This document shows positions 34,312-42,452 of a DNA stretch of 64,000 bases, in pieces. Numbering within the stretch: the stretch's first letter is position 1; each line of letters begins with the position of its first letter. The position numbers were made by a program, and so were the translations under genes. The stretch covers positions 436,582 through 500,581 of the forward strand of contig NZ_JACHJK010000001.1 of the NCBI RefSeq assembly GCF_014203595.1. Reading direction: 5' to 3'. Source of the stretch: Streptomyces echinatus. GTDB taxonomy: Bacteria > Actinomycetota > Actinomycetes > Streptomycetales > Streptomycetaceae. The notes under the pieces are model-generated. The model was given only the letters and a program-made list of their open reading frames with translations. It was not told the DNA's origin and made no database searches.

Positions 34312-35730
34312 TCAGCCGATGGAGACCTTGTCGGCCGGTGCCTCGGCGACGGGCGCCGGGCGGTTCGCCGTGACCTTCTGCTTGACCAGCGCGACCACCA
34401 GCACCACCGCGGCGACCAGCAGGGACAGCAGGACCGTCTCCCGGCCGTCGTGCTTGGTGTCGAAGAGCATGTACACCAGGACGAAGACGATCATTCCGGC
34501 CGTCGCCCAGGTCAGGTACGGGTACAGCCACATCTTCACGACGAGCTTCTCCGGCGCCTCACGCTGGATGATCTTCCGCATCCGCAGCTGCGAGAAGCAG
34601 ATGACGAGCCACACGAACAGGGCGACCGCACCGCTGGAGTTGAGCAGGAAGAGGAAGACCGTGTCCGGGTACTGGTAGTTGAAGAACACGGCCACGAAGC
34701 CGAAGACGACCGAGGACAGGATCGCCGCCATCGGGACACCGCGGGACGTGGTGCGGGCGAACGCCTTCGGGGCGTCACCGCGCTGGCCGAGCGAGAAGGC
34801 CATCCGGGAGGCCGTGTACAGGCCGGAGTTGAGGCAGGACAGCACCGAGGTCAGCACGATGACGTTCATGACCTCGCCGGCGTGGGCGATGCCGAGGGAG
34901 TTCAGCGCGGCGACGTAGGAGCCGTCCTTCTGGATGGACGGGTCGTTCCACGGCAGCAGCGAGACGACGACCAGGATCGAGCCCAGGTAGAAGACGCCGA
35001 TCCGCCAGATGATGCTGTTGGTGGACTTGGTGACCGCGCGCTCCGGGTCCTCCGACTCGCCGGCCGCCAGGGTGGCGATCTCGCTGCCCATGAAGGAGAA
35101 GACGACCAGCAGCACACCGGTGAGGATGGCGCCCGGCCCGTGCGGCAGGAAGCCGCCCTCGCCGGTCAGGTTGGAGAAGCTCGCCTTGTCGGCGTGCACG
35201 CCCGGCAGCACGCCGAACACGGCGAGCAGACCGACGACGACGAACGCGCCGATCGCCACGACCTTGATGCCGGCGAACCAGAACTCGAACTCGCCGTAGG
35301 AGCCGACGGAGACCAGGTTGGTCGCGGTCAGGACGACCATCACGATCAGCGCCCAGCCCCATTGCGGGACGGCCGGGACCCAGCCTTCGAGGATCTTCGC
35401 GCCGGCGGTCGCCTCGACGGCGAGCACGACGACCCAGAAGAACCAGTACAGCCAGCCGATGGAGAAGCCGGCCCAGCGGCCCAGGGCACGGTCGGCGTGC
35501 GCGGAGAAGGAGCCGGAGGTGGGGTTGGCGGCGGACATCTCGCCGAGCATCCGCATCACGAGGACGACGAGGGTGCCCACGAGGGCGTACGACAGCAGGA
35601 TGCCGGGGCCCGCCGTGGCGATGCCGGAGCTGGACCCGACGAAGAGTCCGGCACCGATCACACCTCCGATGGCGATCATCGTGAGATGGCGGTTCTTGAG
35701 GCCTGCTTGAAGTCCGGAACCAGGGGTCAT
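34312..35730 (-). CDS. Amino-acid permease (APC superfamily)
   Basis: This 472-residue protein has twelve helices. [40 protein letters not shown] and [18 protein letters not shown] motifs place it with GABA/aromatic amino-acid permeases. It is clearly related to the permease at 25343-26725 (same motifs in the same order). ATG at 35730 was chosen over a longer frame because AAAGGAAA lies upstream and family alignment begins here. The short hydrophilic C-terminus ends PADKVSIG. Confidence 0.93.
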   Translation of the reverse strand: MTPGSGLQAGLKNRHLTMIAIGGVIGAGLFVGSSSGIATAGPGILLSYALVGTLVVLVMRMLGEMSAANPTSGSFSAHADRALGRWAGFSIGWLYWFFWVVVLAVEATAGAKILEGWVPAVPQWGWALIVMVVLTATNLVSVGSYGEFEFWFAGIKVVAIGAFVVVGLLAVFGVLPGVHADKASFSNLTGEGGFLPHGPGAILTGVLLVVFSFMGSEIATLAAGESEDPERAVTKSTNSIIWRIGVFYLGSILVVVSLLPWNDPSIQKDGSYVAALNSLGIAHAGEVMNVIVLTSVLSCLNSGLYTASRMAFSLGQRGDAPKAFARTTSRGVPMAAILSSVVFGFVAVFFNYQYPDTVFLFLLNSSGAVALFVWLVICFSQLRMRKIIQREAPEKLVVKMWLYPYLTWATAGMIVFVLVYMLFDTKHDGRETVLLSLLVAAVVLVVALVKQKVTANRPAPVAEAPADKVSIG

Positions 35731-35987
35731 GGACGGATTTCCTTTGCGCCGGTGGAGCGTTTCCCGTACGAGCGGGGGTGCCGTTGTGCGGCTGGGTACG
35801 GGGCCTCGCACGAGCGGTGTACGAGGCGGTCCAGTGAATCGGAGGCGAACGAATTCGGGAACCTCTGAATCCGTATCGTTACTTGAGGTTGCCTTGAGGT
35901 TCTATGGCCCGGCTCACATTTTCCGGGGGGAAGTTCGCGCCGACACCCGGGGCTGCTGCCCCCCTGCGGGCGTGTCACACTCGTTGC

Positions 35988-36476
35988 ATGCGCGTGTATC
36001 TCGGCTCGGACCATGCGGGCTACGAACTGAAGAACCACCTCGTCGAGTGGCTGAAGGCCGCCGGGCACGAGCCCGTCGACTGCGGGCCGCACATCTACGA
36101 CGCCCAGGACGACTACCCGCCGTTCTGCCTGCGCGCCGCGGAGCGGGCAGCCGCCGACGGCGACGCCCTCGGCATCGTGATCGGCGGCTCCGGCAACGGT
36201 GAGCAGATCGCCGCGAACAAGGTGAAGGGCGTGCGCGCGGCGCTGGCCTGGAGCGAGGAGACGGCGGCGCTCGGCCGTCAGCACAACGACGCCAACGTGG
36301 TGGCCGTGGGTGCGCGCATGCACAGCACGGAAGAGGCCACCAAGTTCGTCGAGGTGTTCCTGAACACGCCGTTCTCCGGTGACGAGCGTCACATCCGCCG
36401 CATCGACATGCTGTCGGCGTACGAGACCACGGGCGACCTCCCGCCGGTCCCGGCCCACCACCCGCAGCAGGACTGA
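35988..36476 (+). CDS. rpiB: Ribose-5-phosphate isomerase B
   Basis: This 162-residue enzyme interconverts ribose-5-phosphate and ribulose-5-phosphate in the pentose phosphate pathway. The family motifs are present: GSDHAGYELK (active-site Asp/His, ~5-14), DYPPFC, GIVIGGSGNGEQIAANK (phosphate loop, ~65-80) and RQHNDANVVAVGARM. No Shine-Dalgarno precedes the ATG; a CACACT hexamer lies 6 nt upstream, so the transcript may be leaderless. The nei gene follows 59 bp later on the same strand. Confidence 0.96.
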   Translation: MRVYLGSDHAGYELKNHLVEWLKAAGHEPVDCGPHIYDAQDDYPPFCLRAAERAAADGDALGIVIGGSGNGEQIAANKVKGVRAALAWSEETAALGRQHNDANVVAVGARMHSTEEATKFVEVFLNTPFSGDERHIRRIDMLSAYETTGDLPPVPAHHPQQD

Positions 36477-36535
36477 AGCCACCCCCGGGCCCGGACGGAC
36501 ACCGGGCCCGGAGGCTCCGAAAGGAACAGGAAACC

Positions 36536-37345
36536 GTGCCAGAGGGGCACACGATCCACCGGCTGGCGCAGGACTACGCAGCCCGCTTCCTGGGCACGGC
36601 CCCCCGCGTCACCAGCCCCCAGGGCAAGTTCTCCGACGCCGCCGCCCTCCTGGACGGCACCGCACTGACCGCCACCGAAGCCCACGGCAAGCACCTCTTC
36701 CTGGGCTTCCGGGACGCCGACTGGGTCCACATCCACCTCGGCCTCTTCGGCAAGGTCGGCTTCGGCGACGCCCCGGCGCCCCCGCCCACGGACACCGTCC
36801 GGCTCCGGCTCGCAGGCGGCACCTCGTACGTCGACCTGCGCGGCCCCACCACCTGCGCCCTGATCACGGACGCCGAGAAGCGCGCCGTGCACGACCGGCT
36901 CGGCCCCGACCCGCTGCGCGCGGACGCCGACCCGGGCACGGCGTACCGGAGGGTCTCCCGCAGCCGCACGACGATCGCCGCGCTGCTCATGGACCAGAAG
37001 GTCGTCGCCGGCGTCGGCAACGTCTACCGCGCCGAGGTCCTCTTCCGGCACGGCATCGACCCCTACCGCGCGGGCCGGGACATCACCCCGGCCGAGTGGG
37101 AGGCGATGTGGGCCGACCTGGCCGGGCTGATGCGGGAGGGCGTGCGCAACAACCGCATCGACACCGTCCGCCCCGAGCACACCCCGGAGGCGATGGGCCG
37201 TCCGCCCCGCGTGGACGACCACGGCGGCGAGGTGTACGTCTACCGCCGGGCGAACCTGCCCTGCCACCTCTGCGGCGACGAGATCCGCACCGCCGGCCTC
37301 GCCGCCCGCAACCTCTTCTGGTGCCCCCGCTGCCAGAACCGGTGA
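36536..37345 (+). CDS. nei: Fpg/Nei-family DNA glycosylase
   Basis: This 269-residue base-excision-repair enzyme removes oxidised bases and nicks the abasic site. After the initiator come Pro2 and Glu3 (PEGHTIHRLA), the catalytic pair. The helix-two-turn-helix region contains LLMDQKVVAGVGNVYRAEVL, and the C-terminal zinc finger is CHLC...CPRC. PEGHT with this finger fits the actinobacterial Nei/Nei2 group more than MutM. GTG at 36536 has AAAGGAACAGG upstream. Confidence 0.93.
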   Translation: MPEGHTIHRLAQDYAARFLGTAPRVTSPQGKFSDAAALLDGTALTATEAHGKHLFLGFRDADWVHIHLGLFGKVGFGDAPAPPPTDTVRLRLAGGTSYVDLRGPTTCALITDAEKRAVHDRLGPDPLRADADPGTAYRRVSRSRTTIAALLMDQKVVAGVGNVYRAEVLFRHGIDPYRAGRDITPAEWEAMWADLAGLMREGVRNNRIDTVRPEHTPEAMGRPPRVDDHGGEVYVYRRANLPCHLCGDEIRTAGLAARNLFWCPRCQNR

Positions 37346-37360
37346 CCCCCGGCCCGGCTC

Positions 37361-37380
37361 CCCGGGAGTGCCCTCCCGGG
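37361..37380 (+). terminator. Hairpin after nei
   Basis: CCCGGGAG / CTCCCGGG, 8 bp with a 4-nt loop, 15 bp after the nei stop and before the convergent Eis-type gene. No U-tract. Confidence 0.55.
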
Positions 37381-37451
37381 CCGCGGGCGGCCCGTGTGCC
37401 GCACGCCGGCAGGGGAGAGGCCCCTTCCCGGCCCCGTCCGGCCGAAGGTCC

Positions 37452-38693
37452 CTAGAAGCCGTGCGGCAGCCACGGGGCCACCGGCGAGCCGAACGCCACC
37501 GACGCCTCCGCCAGCGCCCCTGGCCGCAGCTCCCGCACCCGCCCGGCCGACGCCAGCGACAGCAGGGCCACCCCGCCCAGGTAGGCCGAGCCCAGCTCCC
37601 GTACGGACAGGGCGAGATCGGCCGCGTCGGCCGTACGCTCGCAGGACGCGCCCTTCGGGTCGCCCGTCAGCCGCCAACGCCCCGCGTTCCACGGGCAGAA
37701 GGCGTCCTCGACCTCGAACACGACGTCCACCGGCGTCTGATAGGTCCGCGCCGACAGCGCCGCGCCGACGTCCACGAGCCGGAGGTAGGCGTCGTCGCGC
37801 AGCCGCGGCTCGCAGCGGCGGGTGTCGGAGACCAGGTGCCGCCAGGCGTCGTCCACCGGACGCGACCCCACCGACACGGTCGTCATCAGGTCGATGCCGC
37901 ACAGGAAACGCCACAGCGCCGCCTCGGTCGCCGGGTCGAGCCCGGCCAGGTCCTTCACCCGCACCGTGCCGTCCGGGCCGCTCGGACTCCACTGGGCCTT
38001 GGTGTGGAAGCGGGCGTATCCGGTGATCTCGCCGTCCCGCTCGGCGACCACGCACTGCAGCGGCGACGCCCCGTCCCGCTCGCTCGCCGGGTCGACCAGG
38101 GGGGCCCGCTCCCAGTGCGGCCGCCGGACCAGCATGCCCGGCCGCCGCGGGACCAGGGCCGCGTACACCGCCTCACAGGCGTCCAGGACGTCGGCCGGCG
38201 CCGCGTACCGCAGCCGCACCTCCTCGGCGCCGGCGGGCAGGGCCAGGGTCACCCGGTTCGTGTCGATCTCCGCGCTCAGCCGGAAGGTCGCGGCGCCGTA
38301 CCCGAACCGGCCGTAGATCGCCGGCTCCGACGCCGTCAGCATCGCGACCGGCTCGCCCAGCGCGCGCACGTCGTCCAGCTGCCGGCGCATGAGGGAGGTC
38401 AGCACCCCGCGCCGCCGGTGGGTGGCCGCCACGCTCACCATCGTCACCCCGGCCGCCGGGACCGCCGCCCCGCCCGGCACGGTCACCCGGAAGCTGAACG
38501 CCCCCGCCGTGCCGACCAGCGCGTCCCCGTCCCAGACCGCGAGCGAGCGGTCGAACTCGGTGACCGCCTTGTCCACTTCGCGCTCCTCGGCCGGGGCCGG
38601 CCCCGACCCGAAGGCCCGGTACAAGGCGTCGTACCACCGGTCCCACTCGTCCTCGCGCAACACCCTCAGCTCGGTTCCGTGAACAGTCCCCAT
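37452..38693 (-). CDS. Eis-type GNAT N-acetyltransferase
   Basis: This 413-residue protein has the three-part Eis layout: a GNAT domain (~1-150) with acetyl-CoA loop VSVAATHRRRGVLTSLMRRQ, a second GNAT-like domain (~150-290), and a sterol-carrier-like C-terminal domain (~290-413). It ends in PHGF; in Eis the C-terminal carboxylate takes part in catalysis, and a terminal Phe is typical. Relatives acetylate aminoglycosides or other amines; the physiological substrate here is unknown. A possible TAGGCA -10 lies 6 nt before the ATG (leaderless). Divergent from the SpoIIE-type phosphatase. Confidence 0.92.
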   Translation of the reverse strand: MGTVHGTELRVLREDEWDRWYDALYRAFGSGPAPAEEREVDKAVTEFDRSLAVWDGDALVGTAGAFSFRVTVPGGAAVPAAGVTMVSVAATHRRRGVLTSLMRRQLDDVRALGEPVAMLTASEPAIYGRFGYGAATFRLSAEIDTNRVTLALPAGAEEVRLRYAAPADVLDACEAVYAALVPRRPGMLVRRPHWERAPLVDPASERDGASPLQCVVAERDGEITGYARFHTKAQWSPSGPDGTVRVKDLAGLDPATEAALWRFLCGIDLMTTVSVGSRPVDDAWRHLVSDTRRCEPRLRDDAYLRLVDVGAALSARTYQTPVDVVFEVEDAFCPWNAGRWRLTGDPKGASCERTADAADLALSVRELGSAYLGGVALLSLASAGRVRELRPGALAEASVAFGSPVAPWLPHGF

Positions 38694-38854
38694 GGGCCAT
38701 GCCTATCAGGGCATTGGGGGACGAGCCAGTGAATTTCCCCGCTCCGGGAACCCGCCGGCGGGGGCCGGCGGGCGGCGAAAGCGGAATCTCGCACGGGGGA
38801 CAAGTGGGACCTCCCGTGCCAAGCGGCCGGTCGGCTGGATAGGGTCCCGAACTG

Positions 38855-40024
38855 ATGGCAGCAGGACGACAGCGGCGAGCGAAGGCCGACACGTTCACGG
38901 CCCGGTGGAAGATGCAGTGGCACCGGGCCCGGATCGGGCTGCGCAGAAGCGCCGTCGACTACTTCCGCGGCGACGGCTCCGACTGGATCGCCTTCGCCGG
39001 ACTGCTGCTGACCGTCCCGGTCCTCGCGGCCATGACCCTCTTCGACTCGGTGTGGTGCTCCCCGGCCACCCTGGTGCTGCCGATCGTCGCCGGCGGCCTG
39101 GTGCTGCGCCCGGCGAGCCTGCTCGGCCTGTACGCGGCGGCGGCCACCGCGCTGATCGTGGAGTCGGTGCGGCTCGGCCCCTACACCGAGGGGCCCTCCC
39201 GGGTCACCCCGGGCATCGTCCTGGTGGTCGCCGCGTGCGGCTTCTTCGGGCTGCTGACCGCGCAGTTCCGCAGCCGGGTCGGCGTGCCGTGGCGGCGCGG
39301 CGGCACCATGCTGTTCGACCTGCGCGAGCGGATCCGGGTGCAGAGCAAGCTGCCGAAGCTGCCGAAGGGCTGGCACCACGAGATGGCGCTGCGCCCGGCG
39401 GGCGGCCAGTCCTTCTCCGGGGACTTCGTCGTCGCCTCCCGGACGAACGGCGGCCGGACCCTGGAGGTCGTGCTGACCGACGTGTCCGGCAAGGGCATGG
39501 ACGCGGGCTCGCGCGCCCTGCTGCTGTCCGGCGCCTTCGGCGGCCTCGTCGGCTCCCTGCCCCCGCACGCCTTCCTCCCGGCCGCCAACGGCTATCTGCT
39601 CCGCCAGGACTGGGACGAGGGCTTCGCCACCTCCATCCACCTGGTGCTGGACCTGGACTCCGGGGACTACGAGCTGTACTCCGCCGGCCATCCGCCGGGG
39701 CTGCAGCTGAGCGCGGGCAGCGGACGCTGGGAGGAGAAGGCGGCCGAGGGCCCGCTGCTCGGTGTGTATGACGGCGCCCAGTTCGACTCCGTGAAGGGCT
39801 CGCTGCGGCCCGGGGACGTGCTGATGCTGTTCACGGACGGTCTGGTGGAGACCTCCGACCGGGACATCGTGGAGGGCATCGACCGGCTCACCGGCGAGGC
39901 CGACCGCTATGTGGCCGGGGGCTTCCACGGCGCCGCCTGGCACCTCATCGAAGCGGTCGCCAGGGACGTCAACGACGACCGGGCGCTGCTGCTGATCTGC
40001 CGTGAGGCGGCCGCCGCCCGCTGA
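38855..40024 (+). CDS. SpoIIE-type PP2C phosphatase, membrane-anchored
   Basis: The product has 389 residues. A basic N-terminus is followed by four or so hydrophobic helices (~45-135). A PP2C-like SpoIIE domain occupies ~165-385: GGQSFSGDFVVA, LTDVSGKGMDAGSRALLLSG (metal-binding Asp/Gly), YSAGHPPGLQL, and LMLFTDGLVET. It lacks a kinase or PAS module. It probably dephosphorylates an anti-anti-sigma factor, linking a membrane signal to sigma control; the partner is unknown. TAGGGT lies 9 nt before the ATG, so the 5' leader is very short. Confidence 0.92.
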   Translation: MAAGRQRRAKADTFTARWKMQWHRARIGLRRSAVDYFRGDGSDWIAFAGLLLTVPVLAAMTLFDSVWCSPATLVLPIVAGGLVLRPASLLGLYAAAATALIVESVRLGPYTEGPSRVTPGIVLVVAACGFFGLLTAQFRSRVGVPWRRGGTMLFDLRERIRVQSKLPKLPKGWHHEMALRPAGGQSFSGDFVVASRTNGGRTLEVVLTDVSGKGMDAGSRALLLSGAFGGLVGSLPPHAFLPAANGYLLRQDWDEGFATSIHLVLDLDSGDYELYSAGHPPGLQLSAGSGRWEEKAAEGPLLGVYDGAQFDSVKGSLRPGDVLMLFTDGLVETSDRDIVEGIDRLTGEADRYVAGGFHGAAWHLIEAVARDVNDDRALLLICREAAAAR

Positions 40025-40099
40025 GCCGGGTGAGGCCGCCGCGGCCCGCCCGCGCCGCAGGGGGCGTGCCGGGGCGGTGCGCGGGAGACACTGGGCGGC

Positions 40100-40555
40100 A
40101 TGACCCACCTCACCCTGCCCGAGGTCGAGAGCCTCGCGCGCGCCGCCCACGAGGGGCAGACCGACAAGGCGGGACGGCCGTACGCCGAACACCTCGCGGC
40201 CGTCGCCGAGGGCGTACGCGCCCGCGGCGGCGACCCGGAACAGATCGCGGCGGCCTGGCTGCACGACTCCGTGGAGGACGCCGCGCTGAGCGAGGAGTGG
40301 CTGGCCGCGGCCGCCCTCACCGAGCGCACCAAGGCGATCGTGGGCGCCCTCACCAAGCGGCCGGGGGAGCCGCCGGAGGCGTACGCGGGCCGGATCCTGG
40401 CCACCCCGGGCGCGCTGCTGGTGAAGGAGGCCGACCTGGGGCACAACGCCGACCCGCGGCGCCTCGCGGTCCTCGACGAGCCGACCCGGAGACGGCTGAC
40501 CGAGAAGTACGCCCGGATGCGCGCACTTCTCGGCCTGGAGGAGGAACCGGGCTGA
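40100..40555 (+). CDS. Small SpoT/MESH1-like HD-domain protein
   Basis: This 151-residue single-domain protein has metal-binding HD motifs in the order typical of (p)ppGpp hydrolases: AAHEGQTDKAGRPYAEHLAA (first His), AAWLHDSVEDAAL (HD and ED), and VKEADLGHNADPRR (distal Asp). No synthetase or regulatory domain is present. It may be a small alarmone hydrolase or another nucleotide phosphohydrolase; only the fold is secure. It lies 75 bp after the SpoIIE-type gene and its end is 13 bp from the convergent acyltransferase. Confidence 0.85.
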   Translation: MTHLTLPEVESLARAAHEGQTDKAGRPYAEHLAAVAEGVRARGGDPEQIAAAWLHDSVEDAALSEEWLAAAALTERTKAIVGALTKRPGEPPEAYAGRILATPGALLVKEADLGHNADPRRLAVLDEPTRRRLTEKYARMRALLGLEEEPG

Positions 40556-40568
40556 TCCGAACGCCTCC

Positions 40569-41750
40569 CTAGGCGCTGGCCTTCTCCCGCTGCTCGTGCC
40601 GCTCGCGGGCCGGCCCGGCCGCGTCCTGCCGGAACGCCCACTCCAGGCTCGGCTCCATCGCGAAGCGGAACAGGCGCCGCACCGGCCGCGTGCACAGCGC
40701 CGTGACGGCGGCCGCGGCGAGCGCGGTCACCAGGATCTCGCCGAGCGGGCGGTGCAGCCAGGAGTGGTCGTACCAGCCGCGGTAGTCGGCGAGCTTCACC
40801 AGGAAGCCGTGCAGCAGGTAGCCGTAGAGCGTGCCCGCGCCGAGCGCCGTGAACCACATCCTCCGGCGCGGCACCCAGGCGAAGAAGCCGGCCGTCAGCG
40901 CCAGCGAGCAGCCCATCAGCGCGAGCGTCATCACCGGGCCGCACCACCACGGGGCACCCAGTTCCTGTGCCGAGTCGCGGTGGTAGAACCACCCGGTGTT
41001 CATGCGCGGCACCGCCCACCAGCCGAACGCCAGCGCCGCCGCGAACACCGGCACCGAGGCGATCCGCACCCAGCGGCGGCGCACCAGCTGGAAGTGCTCG
41101 GTCTTCATGCACAGGCCGAGCACGAAGTACGGCAGGAACTGCAGGACACGCTGCAGGTCCAGATCGTCACCGATCTCCGGGCTGACGGTCGCCAGCATGG
41201 CGATGCCGACGGCCAGCGGCAGCGGCCGGCGCACCAGCTTCCAGACGGGCGTGGTCAGCCGCCAGACGAACAGGGCGACGAGGAACCAGGTCAGGTACCA
41301 GGGGTCGAGGAGGCTGATGTCCTCGTGGGAGCCGGTGACGAGGTTCTTGAAGAGCGGGTACGCCGTCTCGAACAGCACGTACGGCACGACGACCCCGGTG
41401 ATCAGCCGCTTCAGCCGGTCCGGGCGCATGTCGAAACTGCGTGAGAAGAAGCCGGAGATGATGATGAACGCCGGCATGTGGAAGCTGTACACGACGGAGT
41501 ACGCGGCCTCCACGATCCGGCTGTCGTCCTTCAGCGGTTCCCACGCGTGACCCATCGCGACGAGCACGATGGCCAGGTACTTGGCGTTGTCGAAGAACGC
41601 GTCGCGCTCGCCGCGGGGTCTGTCCCGCGCCGTCTGCCGCTCCTCCCGGGCACCGACCGGGGTGCGCGGGCCGGGCACTCCGTCCGCCGACGGCTGGGCC
41701 GGGGGGAGTGGACTGCGGTTCTGGCCGGGGGACGGGGCGGCGTCAAACAT
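40569..41750 (-). CDS. Membrane acyltransferase (family 3, OafA/NolL-like)
   Basis: The product has 393 residues. A ~45-residue Pro-rich N-terminus is followed by about ten helices of the acyltransferase-3 family (FFDNAKYLAIVLVAMGHAWE, HMPAFIIISGFFSRSF, TWFLVALFVWRLTTP). These enzymes O-acetylate sugars or lipids at the membrane, resembling the fucose-4-O-acetylase-like group. ATG at 41750 is preferred to one 17 codons earlier because a near-consensus promoter ends 7 nt before it, predicting a leaderless mRNA. The substrate is unknown and no polysaccharide genes are adjacent. Confidence 0.88.
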   Translation of the reverse strand: MFDAAPSPGQNRSPLPPAQPSADGVPGPRTPVGAREERQTARDRPRGERDAFFDNAKYLAIVLVAMGHAWEPLKDDSRIVEAAYSVVYSFHMPAFIIISGFFSRSFDMRPDRLKRLITGVVVPYVLFETAYPLFKNLVTGSHEDISLLDPWYLTWFLVALFVWRLTTPVWKLVRRPLPLAVGIAMLATVSPEIGDDLDLQRVLQFLPYFVLGLCMKTEHFQLVRRRWVRIASVPVFAAALAFGWWAVPRMNTGWFYHRDSAQELGAPWWCGPVMTLALMGCSLALTAGFFAWVPRRRMWFTALGAGTLYGYLLHGFLVKLADYRGWYDHSWLHRPLGEILVTALAAAAVTALCTRPVRRLFRFAMEPSLEWAFRQDAAGPARERHEQREKASA

Positions 41751-41757
41751 CTGAGGC

Positions 41758-41787
41758 ACCCTAGCGTCGCCCGCGGGTATTCGTAAA
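41758..41787 (-). promoter_or_regulatory. Leaderless promoter of the acyltransferase
   Basis: On the minus strand TTTACG (41782-41787), an 18-bp spacer and TAGGGT (41758-41763) are followed by 7 nt and the ATG. This is the clearest housekeeping promoter in the window and places +1 at the start codon. Confidence 0.75.
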
Positions 41788-42190
41788 ACGCCCGTAGTCA
41801 TTCCTGGCTATTCGCGTTCGAGTACCCGCTGTTTTACCGAACTTGCCCCCCGGTGCGCGTGATGGTGCGCACACCCGGGTCGCCAGTTCACCCTTGATGT
41901 ACCGATTCATCCTGACTAATTGGGGCATGCCTCGCCCCTGTGTCGCCAATTCGAATTACCTGCGCACAAGATGTGTGGACACGGAAACGAAGTCGCGCAA
42001 TTCCACGGCGAGTCACCTGCGGGTGCCCATTCGAATTGCAGTGCGGAAGATCGCCCGCGACGGGACGGCACCCGACGTTGTGTCACGGGCCGCATAGGGT
42101 GGCCGGGTTGGTGGCACGATGGTTCTGGCGGGGGTGTGCGGGCCGTACCCCCGGGCCGGGAGAGCGGACCGACCGAGGGTGTGATCAGTT
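41788..42190. other. Intergenic with palindromic ATTCGAATT pair
   Basis: These ~400 bp are visibly richer in A/T than the surroundings and hold no convincing gene. AATTCGAATT (a perfect 10-bp palindrome, 41948-41957) and ATTCGAATT (42029-42037) are repeated about 80 bp apart. TAGGGT at 42095-42100 on the plus strand may start the transcript of the mini membrane protein and kinase. The palindromes may be operator sites. Confidence 0.45.
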
Positions 42191-42385
42191 GTGGCCATTT
42201 CACTGTCTGTGGTGCTGCTGTTGGCGATCATCCTGGTGGTGCTGATCCGAGGGGGGAACATCAAGGCCGGCCCCGCCATCGTCGCCATCCTCTTCGGTTT
42301 CTTCCTGGCCTCGACCGGCATGGCACCATCGATCAGCCGCTTCCTGAACTCGATAGCGGAGTCCATCAACTCGATCAGGTTCTGA
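42191..42385 (+). CDS. 64-residue membrane protein
   Basis: The protein starts MAISLSVVLLLAIILVVLIR (one strong helix), then GGNIKAGPAIVAILFGFFLA (a second helix), and ends with an amphipathic SRFLNSIAESINSIRF. It resembles, in layout, small Streptomyces membrane proteins often found next to plasmid transfer/spread genes; that likeness is from memory and only approximate. GAGGG lies 11 nt before the GTG. The Ser/Thr kinase gene follows 67 bp downstream. Function unknown. Confidence 0.7.
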   Translation: MAISLSVVLLLAIILVVLIRGGNIKAGPAIVAILFGFFLASTGMAPSISRFLNSIAESINSIRF

Positions 42386-42452
42386 CCGGCGGGGGAGCCG
42401 GCAGGGGGCCGTGACGGGCTGAACAACTGAAACAACGGGGGGACGTACGGGA

